Below are positions 54,186-62,827 of a DNA stretch of 64,000 nt, piece by piece. The position numbers and the translations under genes are program-made. The notes beneath the pieces were generated by a model. It was not told the DNA's origin, did not search any database, and was given only the letters and a program-made list of their open reading frames with translations. How positions within the stretch are numbered: the stretch's first letter is position 1; the number at the start of each line of letters is the position of its first letter. The DNA is from Neisseria bacilliformis (lineage in GTDB: Bacteria > Pseudomonadota > Gammaproteobacteria > Burkholderiales > Neisseriaceae), in NCBI RefSeq assembly GCF_014055025.1, contig NZ_CP059571.1:2046001-2110000 (forward strand), in the 5' to 3' direction.

Positions 54186-55196
54186 ATGAACGCAAAAACC
54201 GCCGCCGTATGCTCCCTTTTCGCCGCCGCCGTGCTGGCCGCCTGCTCGCCCGCCGAACAGAAAACCGCCGCCGGATCCGGCGCGTCCGCCCCCGCTGCGG
54301 CGGCGGTGAAAAAAGTGGCCATCACCGCCATCGCCGACCATCCCGCCCTCGACACCATCCGCGCCGGCGTAATCGACGGCCTGAAAGCCGAAGGCTTTGA
54401 AGAAGGGAAAAACCTGGTCATCGATTTCCAAAGCGCGCAGGGCAGCACCGCCAACGCCGCGCAAATCGCCAAAAAATTCGCCGGCGACCAGCCCGACGCC
54501 ATCGTCGCCATCACCACCCCCAGCGCGCAGGCCGCCGCAGCCGCCACCAAAACCGTCCCCGTCGTTTACACCGCCGTTACCGACCCCGTGGGCGCGAAAC
54601 TGGTCGGCAGCTTCGCCCCCTCGGGCACCAACATCGTCGGCGTGTCGGACGAACTGCCCGTAGGCCCGCAAATCGGCCTGATGAAAAAACTGGTGCCCAA
54701 TCTGAAAACCATCGGCTATGTGTACAGCCCGGGCGAAGTCAATTCCGTTACCGTGCTCAACCGCCTGAAAGAAAAAGCCGCCGCAGAGGGCTTGCAGGTG
54801 GCCGAAGCCCCCGCCGCCCGCTCCGCCGACGTGCTCACCGCCGCCCGCAGCCTCGCGGGCAGGGCCGACGTGATTTTCACCTCGCTCGACAACAACGTCG
54901 TCGCCGCCTACGAATCGATGTACAAAGCCGCAAGCGAGAGCAAAATCCCGCTGGTGGCCTCTGATGCCGACTCGGTAACGCGCGGCGCGGTGGCGGCGAT
55001 GGGCATGGATTCCTTCGGCACGGGGCAGAAGGCCGGGCGCATGACCGCCGCCATCCTCAAAGGCGCGAAACCGGGCGACATGCCCTCGGAAAAACTCGAC
55101 CGCCTCGAACTCTACCTCAGCAAAAAACACGCCGCCGCGCTGGGCATCGCCCTGCCGCCCGAGCTGCTCTCCGAAGCCAAAAAAATCAAAGAATAA
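54186..55196 (+). CDS. ABC importer substrate-binding lipoprotein (TrpX-like family)
   Basis: A 336-residue periplasmic binding protein (ABC_sub_bind family, PF04392 type) with a lipoprotein signal (VLAACSP, Cys20). The core reads AITAIADHPALDTIRAGVIDG, AIVAITTPSAQAAAAATKTV, PVVYTAVTDPVGAKLV and SLDNNVVAAYESMYKAA. Family members bind aromatic amino acids or other small molecules; in Gram-positives the related TrpX binds tryptophan. It is the first gene of a three-gene importer. Between it and the permease lie about 120 bp with DUS. Confidence 0.88.
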   Translation: MNAKTAAVCSLFAAAVLAACSPAEQKTAAGSGASAPAAAAVKKVAITAIADHPALDTIRAGVIDGLKAEGFEEGKNLVIDFQSAQGSTANAAQIAKKFAGDQPDAIVAITTPSAQAAAAATKTVPVVYTAVTDPVGAKLVGSFAPSGTNIVGVSDELPVGPQIGLMKKLVPNLKTIGYVYSPGEVNSVTVLNRLKEKAAAEGLQVAEAPAARSADVLTAARSLAGRADVIFTSLDNNVVAAYESMYKAASESKIPLVASDADSVTRGAVAAMGMDSFGTGQKAGRMTAAILKGAKPGDMPSEKLDRLELYLSKKHAAALGIALPPELLSEAKKIKE

Positions 55197-55314
55197 ACCG
55201 CCAAACCCCGTTTTCAGACGGCCTCCACCGCAGCGGCGGCGCAGGCCGTCTGAAAACAAAGTTCCGGCAAAGCGAAACCGCCCACCCGCCCGCCCCCACG
55301 AAAGACCCCCGCCC

Positions 55315-56220
55315 ATGTCCCTTATCGCCTTCTTCGGCGGCATCGAAACCGGCCTGATCTACGCCCTGGTCGCCCTCGGCGTGCTCATCTCATTCAGCAT
55401 CCTCGACTTCCCCGACCTCACCGCCGACAGCAGCTTCCCGCTGGGCGCAATCGTGTTCGCCGTGTCCGTCGGCGCGGGCATAAACCCCTGGCTCGCCTGC
55501 CTCCTCGCCTTCGCATCCGGCGCGGCGGCGGGCGCGGCCACCGCCCTCTTGCACGTCGGCCTCAACATCCTGCCCCTGCTCTCCGGCATCCTCGTCATGG
55601 TCGCTCTCTACTCGCTCAACCTGCGCATCGCCGGCGGCTCGCCCAACCTCCCCCTTATCGACACCCCCAGCGTGTTCTCCCCCTTCGTCGCCGCCGACTT
55701 TTCCAACCAGTATTGGGTGCAGCCCCTCGTGGCCGCCGGCTTCGTCCTCGCCGCCAAACTGCTGCTCGACTGGTTTTTCAACACCCAAACCGGCCTCGCC
55801 GTGCGCGCCACCGGCGTCAACGCACGCATGGCGCGCGCCCAGGGCGTCAACACCGGCGGCATGATCATCCTCGGCATGGCACTCTCCAACGCCCTCGTCG
55901 CCCTCGGCGGCGCGCTCTTCGCCCAAACCAGCGGCAGCGCGGACATCACCGGCGGCATCGGCACCATCGTCATCGGCCTGGCCGCCGTCATCATCGGCCA
56001 AAACCTGCTCCCCTCCTCCCGCATCGTCCTGCTCACCCTCGCCGCCGTCCTCGGCGCAGTGGTCTACCGCCTGATCATCGCCTTCGCCCTGGGCAACGAC
56101 GCCCTGCAAAACCTCGGCGTGCGCCCCACCGACCTCAACCTCATCACCGCCCTGCTCGTCGTCGCCGCCCTGCAAATCCCCGCCGTCAAAGGCCGTCTGA
56201 AAAGGAAACACGCGCCATGA
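55315..56220 (+). CDS. ABC importer permease (BPD_transp_2 type)
   Basis: A 301-residue membrane permease of the branched-chain amino-acid type (BPD_transp_2), with about eight hydrophobic segments. It begins LIAFFGGIETGLIYALVALGV, the family opening, and has GLAVRATGVNARMARAQGVN, the region that contacts the ATPase. A DUS near its end is translated as KGRLKRK, and its stop codon overlaps the start of the ATPase gene in ATGA. Confidence 0.9.
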   Translation: MSLIAFFGGIETGLIYALVALGVLISFSILDFPDLTADSSFPLGAIVFAVSVGAGINPWLACLLAFASGAAAGAATALLHVGLNILPLLSGILVMVALYSLNLRIAGGSPNLPLIDTPSVFSPFVAADFSNQYWVQPLVAAGFVLAAKLLLDWFFNTQTGLAVRATGVNARMARAQGVNTGGMIILGMALSNALVALGGALFAQTSGSADITGGIGTIVIGLAAVIIGQNLLPSSRIVLLTLAAVLGAVVYRLIIAFALGNDALQNLGVRPTDLNLITALLVVAALQIPAVKGRLKRKHAP

Positions 56221-57011
56221 TGCAGGCCGAAAACCTCACCGTAACCTTCCACCCCGGCACTCCCGCCGCCACCCCCGTGCTGCGCGGCATCAGCCTCAAC
56301 ATCGCCGAAGGCGAATTCATCACCGTCATCGGCAGCAACGGCGCGGGCAAATCCACCCTGCTCAACGCCATAAGCGGCGACATCATGGTAAACGGCGGCC
56401 GCATCCGCATCGGCGGCCGCGACGTAACCCGCCTCGGTGCCCGCCGACGCGCCGGCCTCGTCGCCCGCGTCTTCCAAGACCCCCTCACCGGCACCTGCGA
56501 CACCCTCAGCATTGAAGAAAACATGGCGCTGGCCTACTCGCGCGGCCGCCGCCGCAGCCTTGCCCCCGCCCTCAACCGCCAAAAGCGCGAACTGTTCCGC
56601 GAAAAACTCGCCACCCTCAAACTCGGCCTCGAAAACCGCCTCAGCGACCGCATCGGCCTGCTCTCCGGCGGCCAGCGTCAGGCCGTCAGCCTGCTCATGG
56701 CCGGGCTGCAGCCGAGCAAAATCCTCCTGCTCGACGAACACACCGCCGCCCTCGACCCCAAAACCGCCGCCTTCGTCCTCGAACTCACCGAAAAAACCAT
56801 CGCCGAAAACCGCCTCACCGCCATGATGGTTACCCACTCCATGCGCCAGGCACTCGACTACGGCAGCCGCACCGTCATGCTCCACCAGGGCCGCGTCGTC
56901 CTTGACGTCGGCGGCGAAAAACGCGCCGGCCTCGACGTGCCCGACCTGCTCGAACTCTTCGGCCAAACGCGCGGCGGCGAAATCACCGACGACAGCCTGC
57001 TGCTGGACTGA
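56217..57011 (+). CDS. ABC importer ATPase subunit
   Basis: A 264-residue ABC ATPase. Walker A is VIGSNGAGKSTLLNAI, the signature LSGGQRQAVSLLMAGL, Walker B ILLLDEHTAALDPKTA, and the switch His is in VTHSMRQAL. It opens MMQAENLTVTFHPGTPAATP. The start overlaps the permease stop by four bases, and AAAGGAAACACGCGCC precedes it. The three genes together form a complete import system whose substrate is unknown. Confidence 0.92.
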   Translation: MMQAENLTVTFHPGTPAATPVLRGISLNIAEGEFITVIGSNGAGKSTLLNAISGDIMVNGGRIRIGGRDVTRLGARRRAGLVARVFQDPLTGTCDTLSIEENMALAYSRGRRRSLAPALNRQKRELFREKLATLKLGLENRLSDRIGLLSGGQRQAVSLLMAGLQPSKILLLDEHTAALDPKTAAFVLELTEKTIAENRLTAMMVTHSMRQALDYGSRTVMLHQGRVVLDVGGEKRAGLDVPDLLELFGQTRGGEITDDSLLLD

Positions 57012-57579
57012 ACGCACCCGTGCCTTACGTAGGGTGTGTGGTGCAGCCACGCACGCAGTCTTTGTTGCACAAACCGCCCCGCCCCTTCAATCCCAACCGC
57101 GTGCGTCGCCTCGGGCGACACACCCTACCGAATGGCAGAGGCCGTCTGAAAAAAAGTTTCGGCGCAGCCAAAACCCGTTTTCACGTTTTAACTTCATTGA
57201 AGCCGACTTTCAGACGGCCTCTGCGTTTTGCGCGATTCGTAGGGTGGGTCTCGACCCACCGTTTGCGGGATCGGCACGTTGCGGCGATTATGGCAGGTCA
57301 AGACCCACCCTACCCGAATGGAAGAGGCCGTCTGAAAATCCTTAAAACCGTTTTTCAGACGGCCTCCCACTGCCGCCCGCGCCTTACGTAGGGTGTGTGG
57401 CGCAGCCACGCACGTGTTCCCTGCCGCCCGACAAATCCGCGCCTTTTCCCAAAACCCCAACCGCGTGCGCGGCCGTGCCACACACTCTGCCCAAACAACA
57501 AGAGGCCGTCTGAAAACCCGTAAAACAGGTTTTCAGACGGCCTCTTAACACTTTTAAATCCCGTCAAAACCGCAAACGT
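57012..57579. repeat. Repeat spacer between the ABC importer and the Csp gene
   Basis: No gene is seen. It contains REP pairs (57030-57059 with 57097-57129; 57388-57415 with a decayed partner at 57460-57489) and a GTAGGGTGGGTCTCGACCCA pair (57239-57260 with 57296-57313). A DUS-linked TTTCGGCGCAGCCAAAACCC repeat lies at 57136-57220, and DUS hairpins at 57322-57367 and 57500-57546. Confidence 0.85.
57500..57547. terminator. Inverted DUS pair after the Csp gene
   Basis: AGAGGCCGTCTGAAAACCC, a short loop and the complement, ending CTCTT. It is about 35 bp downstream of the Csp stop codon on the minus strand. Confidence 0.8.
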
Positions 57580-58026
57580 TTAAGCGGCGATGGCTTCGCA
57601 GGCTTTGGCGCAGGCGGTGCAGGATTCGTAGCAGGCTTTGCACTCGGCGTGGTGGGCGGCGTGTTCCTTGCAGGCGGCGGCGCATTGTTTGCAGGCTTCG
57701 GCGCACACTTTGGCCAGCGCGGGGGTCAGGCGCGAGCGTTGGGCGGCGAGGTTTTGCAGCGCGCCGCACAGGGCGAGCATCTGGTTGGCGGCGACGGAGC
57801 AGTCTTTCATGGAAGTGTCGCCCTTGTTCAGCAAAGCGATACAGTGGGCAAGGCACACCTGGCCGGCGGCGACGCAGTGGCCGGCGGCGGCGCGGGCGGC
57901 TTCGTAGGGGTTGGCGGCGGCGGGCGCGGCGTGGCTGTGGCCGGCGTGGTCGTGGGCTTTGGCCAGCGAGGCGGCGGCGGCGAGGGAAACGGCGGCGGTG
58001 CTGCCGATAAACTGACGACGGTTCAT
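57580..58026 (-). CDS. Exported copper storage protein, Csp1-like four-helix bundle
   Basis: A 148-residue protein with a twin-arginine signal (MNRRQFIGSTAAVSLAAAAS) and a His-containing linker (HDHAGHSHA). A bundle rich in regularly spaced cysteines follows: AGHCVAAGQVCLAHCIALL, KDCSVAANQMLALCGAL, ALAKVCAEACKQCAAACKEH and AECKACYESCTACAKAC. That spacing of Cys on helices matches Csp1/DUF326 proteins, which hold many Cu(I) ions; the Tat signal matches exported Csp1. It probably protects against, or stores, copper. It is divergent from the PqiB-like gene. Confidence 0.88.
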   Translation of the reverse strand: MNRRQFIGSTAAVSLAAAASLAKAHDHAGHSHAAPAAANPYEAARAAAGHCVAAGQVCLAHCIALLNKGDTSMKDCSVAANQMLALCGALQNLAAQRSRLTPALAKVCAEACKQCAAACKEHAAHHAECKACYESCTACAKACEAIAA

Positions 58027-58198
58027 TTCTTTATCCTTATTTGCTTGGTTTCAACAGATTGAATTGCAACATTAGAAAAGCCTTTTGTTAAAAAAGGCCG
58101 CGTTTTCGCGGACGGATATTAACATACGTTACGGCCGTCTGAAAACGCGCCCGCGCCGCCGAATGCCGCGAGCGTTTGCCATCGCCGCAGCGAAACGG

Positions 58199-58204
58199 CA
58201 TAAT
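58199..58204 (+). promoter_or_regulatory. Possible -10 box for the PqiB-like gene
   Basis: CATAAT lies 34 bases before the ATG at 58238. No strong -35 is seen. Confidence 0.35.
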
Positions 58205-58237
58205 CGCCGCCTTTGTCCACGCACCGCACCCATTTCC

Positions 58238-59863
58238 ATGTCCCAGCCCAGCCCCGTCCCCGCCCGTTCGCGCGTCCGCAAAAGCAACGCCGCCGCCTCC
58301 CTTGTCTGGATTGTGCCGCTTTTGGCCTTTTTGGTCGGCGGCTGGCTGCTGTTCGACCACATCCGCAACACCGGCCCGAAAATCACCCTCTACCTCGACA
58401 GCGCGGAAGGGCTGGAAGTCAACAACACCGTGGTGCGCGTGCTGAGCGTGAACGTCGGCAAAATCACCAACATCCGCCTGCGCGGCGACGGCAAGGGCGT
58501 GGAGCTTACCGCCCAGCTCAATGCCGACGTGAAAGACATGATGAAAACCGACACCCAGTTTTGGGTGGTGAAACCGCGCATCGACGGCAGCGGCATTTCC
58601 GGCCTCAACACCCTGGTTTCCGGCTCCTACATCGCCTTCATCCCCGGCAAGGCCGAGCAGAGCAAAGACACCTTCGAAGTGTCCGACATCCCGCCCGTGG
58701 CCGCGCTCGGCCAAGACGGCCTGCGGCTGAAACTCTCCGGCGGCGTCGGCAAAATGCTCGACATCGGCGCGCCCGTGGTGTACGAAAGCCTGCCCGTCGG
58801 CCAGGTGGAAAGCGTGCATTTCGACCCCGAAACCCGCCGCACCGACTACACCGTCTTCATCGGCCACCCCAACGACACCCTCATCAATGCCCGCAGCCGC
58901 TTCTGGCTCGACAGCGGCATCCGCCTGCGCACCGACGGCGGCGGCTTCCAGCTCGACAGCGCGCCGCTGGGCGCGCTCATCTCCGGCGCAATCGCCTTCT
59001 CCACCCCCGACAAAACCGCCAAAGCCGCCGCCGAAGGCCAGCAGTTCGAACTGTATGCCAACCGCGCCGCCGCAGACAGCCTGCCGGGCGAACGCGCCAT
59101 CTACTACACCGCCTTTTTCAAACAGTCCGTGCGCGGCCTCGCCGCCGGATCACCCGTGGAATACAAAGGGCTGCGCGTCGGCAGCGTCGCCGACGTGCCC
59201 TACTTCGCCCCCGGCGACAGCCTCAAACTGTTTTCAGACGGCCTCATCCCCGTGCGATTGCGCATCGAACCGCACCTGATTGAGAAAAACGCCGACCACG
59301 AAAGCCGCGAATACTGGCAGAACGCCCTGCAAACTGCCTTCGCGCGCGGCCTCACCGCCTCCCTCGCCGCCGACAACCTCATTCTCGGCAGCAAAATGAT
59401 CGAACTGGCCGACAACGGCAGCGGCGCGCCGCTCAAACCCGCCGCCGAATACGCCGGCGTGCCCGTCATCGCCACCCGCAGCGGCGGCGGCCTCGACGAC
59501 CTGCAAAACCAGCTCTCCGCCCTGCTCGACAAACTCAACCGCCTGCCGCTGGACAAAACCGTGGGCGAACTCAACGGCAGCCTCGCCGAGCTCAAACACA
59601 CCCTCAAATCAGCCAACAGCCTGCTGGCCAAACCGCAAACCCAAGCCATCCCCGCCGAGCTGAACCAAACCCTCGCCGAACTGCGCCAAACCCTGCGCGG
59701 CGTCTCCCCCGCCTCGCCCGTGTACCGCGACGTGCAGGACACCCTGCGCCGCATCGACCGAACCTTAGGCGACGCGCAGCCCCTGCTCGACACGCTGAAA
59801 GAAAAACCCAATTCTCTGATTTTCAACCAAAACAGCAAAGACACCGTGCCCAAAGGGCAATAG
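58238..59863 (+). CDS. pqiB: PqiB-like MCE-domain protein (intermembrane lipid transport)
   Basis: A 541-residue periplasmic protein anchored by one N-terminal helix (LVWIVPLLAFLVGGWLLFDH). It has MCE-type domains near residues 50-145, 165-270 and 290-405 (PVVYESLPVGQVESVHFDP is one conserved stretch) and a helical C-terminal segment (QNQLSALLDKLNRLPLDKTV, ELNQTLAELRQTLRGVSP). PqiB forms a tube between the membranes. The usual partner PqiA is not adjacent, nor is PqiC. I chose the start at 58238 (MSQPSPVP); the ORF extends upstream only through repeat sequence. A DUS is translated as LFSDGLIP. Confidence 0.88.
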   Translation: MSQPSPVPARSRVRKSNAAASLVWIVPLLAFLVGGWLLFDHIRNTGPKITLYLDSAEGLEVNNTVVRVLSVNVGKITNIRLRGDGKGVELTAQLNADVKDMMKTDTQFWVVKPRIDGSGISGLNTLVSGSYIAFIPGKAEQSKDTFEVSDIPPVAALGQDGLRLKLSGGVGKMLDIGAPVVYESLPVGQVESVHFDPETRRTDYTVFIGHPNDTLINARSRFWLDSGIRLRTDGGGFQLDSAPLGALISGAIAFSTPDKTAKAAAEGQQFELYANRAAADSLPGERAIYYTAFFKQSVRGLAAGSPVEYKGLRVGSVADVPYFAPGDSLKLFSDGLIPVRLRIEPHLIEKNADHESREYWQNALQTAFARGLTASLAADNLILGSKMIELADNGSGAPLKPAAEYAGVPVIATRSGGGLDDLQNQLSALLDKLNRLPLDKTVGELNGSLAELKHTLKSANSLLAKPQTQAIPAELNQTLAELRQTLRGVSPASPVYRDVQDTLRRIDRTLGDAQPLLDTLKEKPNSLIFNQNSKDTVPKGQ

Positions 59864-60089
59864 GCGCGCGCGCAGGAAAAGGCCGTCTGAAAAAGCGTTT
59901 TACGGTTTTTCAGACGGCCTTTGCCGTTTAAGTAGGATGTGTCGCCCCAAGGCGACGCACGCAGTCTTTGTCGCGCAACGAATCCGCGCCTTCCCCAAAA
60001 TCCAAACCACGTGCGTGGCTGTGCCACACACCCTACCTTCGCAGCAGAGGCCGTCTGAAAAAATAACCTCATTCCAGCCTGCTCGGGAA

Positions 60090-60219
60090 TATAGTTGAAT
60101 AAAATAAAAACTATCCGTCGTAGGCTGGGCTTCAGCCCAGCTAACCCACTATTTCTCTGAAATTTTGCTGGGCTAAAGCCCGGCCTACGACTGGGTATTT
60201 TTACTCTTAATCCACTATA
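60090..60219. mobile_element. Correia-like (CREE/nemis) element carrying an inverted palindrome pair
   Basis: The ends read TATAGTTGAATAAAATAAAA and, from the other side, TATAGTGGATTAAGAGTAAA. TATAGTGGATTAA is the conserved Correia terminus. Instead of the usual Correia interior, the 130-bp unit holds GTAGGCTGGGCTTCAGCCCA (60120-60141) and its partner at 60167-60188, a REP-type pair. Confidence 0.7.
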
Positions 60220-60368
60220 ACGAAAGGCGGGAACATACGTAGGGTGTGCCGCCCCGGGGCGACGCACGCGCTCCCTGCCGCGCAACGAATCCGCGCCTTC
60301 CCCAAAATCCGAAGCCGCGTGCGTGGCTGCGCCACACCTACGCCCGCAGAAAATCAAAAAATGCCGTC

Positions 60369-60465
60369 ATTCCCGCGTAGGCGGGAATCTTGGTTGATAT
60401 TCAACAATTCTTGAAGAAACAAACCATTGCTTGAAGCCCGACAAGATTCCCGCCTGCGCGGGAAT
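60369..60465. repeat. dRS3-flanked repeat unit
   Basis: ATTCCCGCGTAGGCGGGAAT at 60369-60388 and ATTCCCGCCTGCGCGGGAAT at 60446-60465 bracket a short core (AACAATTCTTGAAGAAACAA near its middle). The same arrangement occurs at 62666-62759 and, with an IS in one arm, at 51175-52642. The layout is that of neisserial intergenic mosaic elements. Confidence 0.8.
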
Positions 60466-60705
60466 GACGAAAGGACGGGGCTAACGTAGGGTGTGTCGCC
60501 CCAAGGCGACGCACGCGGTCTGTGTTGTGGCAACAGAGACCGTCTGAAATCCATCATCCGCGTGCGTGGCTGCGCCACACACCCTACCTTCGCGGCAGAG
60601 GCCGTCTGAAAGCACCACTTCACGCCTCCGCGCTGCCTTTTCAGACGGCCTTTTCGGTTAGAATGGCGGCGTTTTCGGCTGCACGCGCAAAGGGGAAATC
60701 GAAAG

Positions 60706-62463
60706 ATGGTCAGGCTGGTTCAGAAGTATTTTTTGTTCGCCGTCCTGCTGCTGGCTCTGGCGGCGAGTTTCGCATACAGCCCACCGTGGCTGCGGCTGTG
60801 CTACGGACTCGCGCTGTTTCTGTTCGGGATGCAGAACATCGAAGAGGGGCTGCGCAACGCGGCGGGCGGGCGGCTGGAAAGCTGGATGCGCGCGTCCACT
60901 TCCACGCCGTTCAAAGGCGTGCTGTTCGGCACGGGGGCGACGCTGGTGTTGCAGTCGAGCACGCTGGTCGCGCTGCTGGCGATGGCGTTTTTAAGCTCGG
61001 GGATGATTTCGCTCGCGGGCGGGATTGCGATTATTTTGGGCACCAATCTGGGGGCGACGGGCGGGGTGTGGCTGCTGGCGGCGGCGGGGCAGAACATCAG
61101 CCTGTCGCCCGCCGCGCTGCCGATGATGGTGTTCGGCATCCTGATGGGCTTTTTCGGCGAGCGGCGCGGCGCGTTCGGGCGGGTGCTGGTGGGCGTCGCG
61201 CTGATTTTCCTCGGCGTGGACGAAATCAAAAACGGCTTCCACGCCTTTGGCGCGGGCATCGATTTTTCCGGCACGCAGATCGGCGGCATGGGCGAAGTGC
61301 TGCTGTTTTTCGCCGTCGGCTTTCTGCTGACGGTGGTGTTGCAGTCGTCGCACGCCACGCTGCTTCTGGCTCTGGCGGCCTTGTCGGGCGGGCAGCTCAC
61401 GCTGATGCAGGGCTTTGCCGTGGCGGTGGGCTCCTGCGTGGGCACCAGCGTGTCCACCGCGCTGGTGGGCATGCTCGGCAGCGAGCGCGGCGGACAGCGG
61501 CTGGCTGTGGCGCACGTGCTGTTCAACGTGGTAACGGCGGCTCTGTCGCTGGCCGCGTGGTGGCCGCTGACGCATTTCGTGATGGCGGCCGGGCAGTGGC
61601 TGGGGCTGAACGAGCTGCTGCAACTGGCCCTGTTCCACACCCTGTTTAACCTGTTGGGCATCGCCGTGTTCTGGAAGCTGCAAAACCGCCTGGCCGCCGA
61701 ACTATGCCGCCGCCTGCCCGACAAAGCCCCCGCCGAAGCGGCCGCCGCGCCGCAGTATCTCAACGCCAATATGCTCCTGTCGGCCGAAACCGCGCTGATG
61801 GCGTTGAGCCGCGAAATCCGCCATCTGGACAAAGCGGGCATGGAGGTGATGTGCCACGCGCTGTTTGTGCCGCCGCAGCTTTTGTACGACGATGAAACCG
61901 ACGGCAAAAACCTGCCCGCGCCCGTGCCGCCGCTGCATTTGGACGTGCCCCAGCTTTACGAGACGCGCATCAAGCCGCTGTTCAGCGCGATACTCGACTT
62001 CACCGGCCGGCTGGATTTGTCGGAAAACGCGCATCAGGAACAGCTCACGCGCGACCACACTGCCGCCTGGCGCATCGTGGAAACGGTAAAGGAAAGCCAG
62101 CATTTGCAGAAAAACATGCAACAGTATCTGACCGATGCCGCCTCGCCCGCCGCCGCCGACTACCTGCGCCTGCGCCGCCACGTGTTCCAAACCCTGCGCC
62201 TCTTCTGCCGCGCCGACGATCTGCCCTCGGGCGCAGAACGCGCCGCGCTGCTGGACAAGCTGCGCACCCACACCGACTCGCTGGAAACCTTCCGCGGCCG
62301 CGTGATGGTGAAACTGCGCAACAAGGAACTCAACGGCTGGCAGGCGTCCTCGCTGCTCAACGACATCAACTACGCCCGCCGCATCGGCCTGGGCGTGGCC
62401 GAAATCCTGCAATCGCGCACGATCGAAAACGCGGCGCAGGAGGAAGGCGCGGCGGCGGCGTAG
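60706..62463 (+). CDS. Na/Pi cotransporter family protein (NptA/YjbB-like)
   Basis: A 585-residue membrane protein. The N-terminal half has two Na/Pi cotransporter repeats with the QSS signature, LVLQSSTLVALLAMAFLSSG and VVLQSSHATLLLALAALSGG, among about nine hydrophobic segments. The C-terminal third is helical and resembles a PhoU-type domain (AMLSAETALMALSREIRHL and a long region to residue 570). YjbB in E. coli exports phosphate; the direction here is inferred. The start at 60706 (MVRLVQKYFLF) follows AAAGGGGAAATCGAAAG. It stands alone. Confidence 0.9.
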   Translation: MVRLVQKYFLFAVLLLALAASFAYSPPWLRLCYGLALFLFGMQNIEEGLRNAAGGRLESWMRASTSTPFKGVLFGTGATLVLQSSTLVALLAMAFLSSGMISLAGGIAIILGTNLGATGGVWLLAAAGQNISLSPAALPMMVFGILMGFFGERRGAFGRVLVGVALIFLGVDEIKNGFHAFGAGIDFSGTQIGGMGEVLLFFAVGFLLTVVLQSSHATLLLALAALSGGQLTLMQGFAVAVGSCVGTSVSTALVGMLGSERGGQRLAVAHVLFNVVTAALSLAAWWPLTHFVMAAGQWLGLNELLQLALFHTLFNLLGIAVFWKLQNRLAAELCRRLPDKAPAEAAAAPQYLNANMLLSAETALMALSREIRHLDKAGMEVMCHALFVPPQLLYDDETDGKNLPAPVPPLHLDVPQLYETRIKPLFSAILDFTGRLDLSENAHQEQLTRDHTAAWRIVETVKESQHLQKNMQQYLTDAASPAAADYLRLRRHVFQTLRLFCRADDLPSGAERAALLDKLRTHTDSLETFRGRVMVKLRNKELNGWQASSLLNDINYARRIGLGVAEILQSRTIENAAQEEGAAAA

Positions 62464-62827
62464 AGAGACAGCACGGATACATTGGAGGCCGTCTGAAAAG
62501 CCGTTTATGGCCTTTTCAGACGGCCTCTGCCGTTGAAGTAGGGTGTGTGGCACAAGCCACGCACGCGGTTTCGGATTTTTGGGAAAACACAGAATCCGTT
62601 GCATGGCAGAGACCGCGTGCGTCGCCTCGGGCGACACACCCTACGTATGATTCCACCCTTCCGTCATTCCCGCGCAGGCGGGAATCTTGGCGGTTGGACA
62701 AATGCTTGTTTCTTCAAACATTGTCTAATTTCAAAAAAGATTCCCGCCTGCGCGGGAATGACGGAACAACAAGGGTTTTGGCTGCGCCGAAGCTGCGCTT
62801 TCAGACGGCCTCGTTCCCCTGCCCTGC
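62464..62827. repeat. Spacer after the symporter: DUS hairpin, REP pair and dRS3 unit
   Basis: No gene is seen. It has a DUS hairpin (62486-62526) terminating the symporter gene, a REP pair (62538-62569 with 62611-62644), a dRS3-flanked unit (62666-62685 with 62740-62759) and a DUS-linked TTTTGGCTGCGCCGAAGCTG repeat (62775-62812). Confidence 0.85.

Larger units (their letters stand above)
59864..60705. repeat. Longest spacer: REP pairs, a Correia-like element and dRS3
   Basis: No gene is seen in 842 bp. In order: a DUS hairpin (59879-59921) after the PqiB-like gene; a REP pair (59932-59964 with 60006-60036); a Correia-like element enclosing a GTAGGCTGGGC pair (60090-60219); a REP pair (60239-60270 with 60312-60341); a dRS3-flanked unit (60369-60465); a REP pair (60486-60519 with 60557-60587); and a DUS hairpin (60598-60654). 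TAGAAT at 60659-60664 is a candidate -10 for the symporter. Confidence 0.85.
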
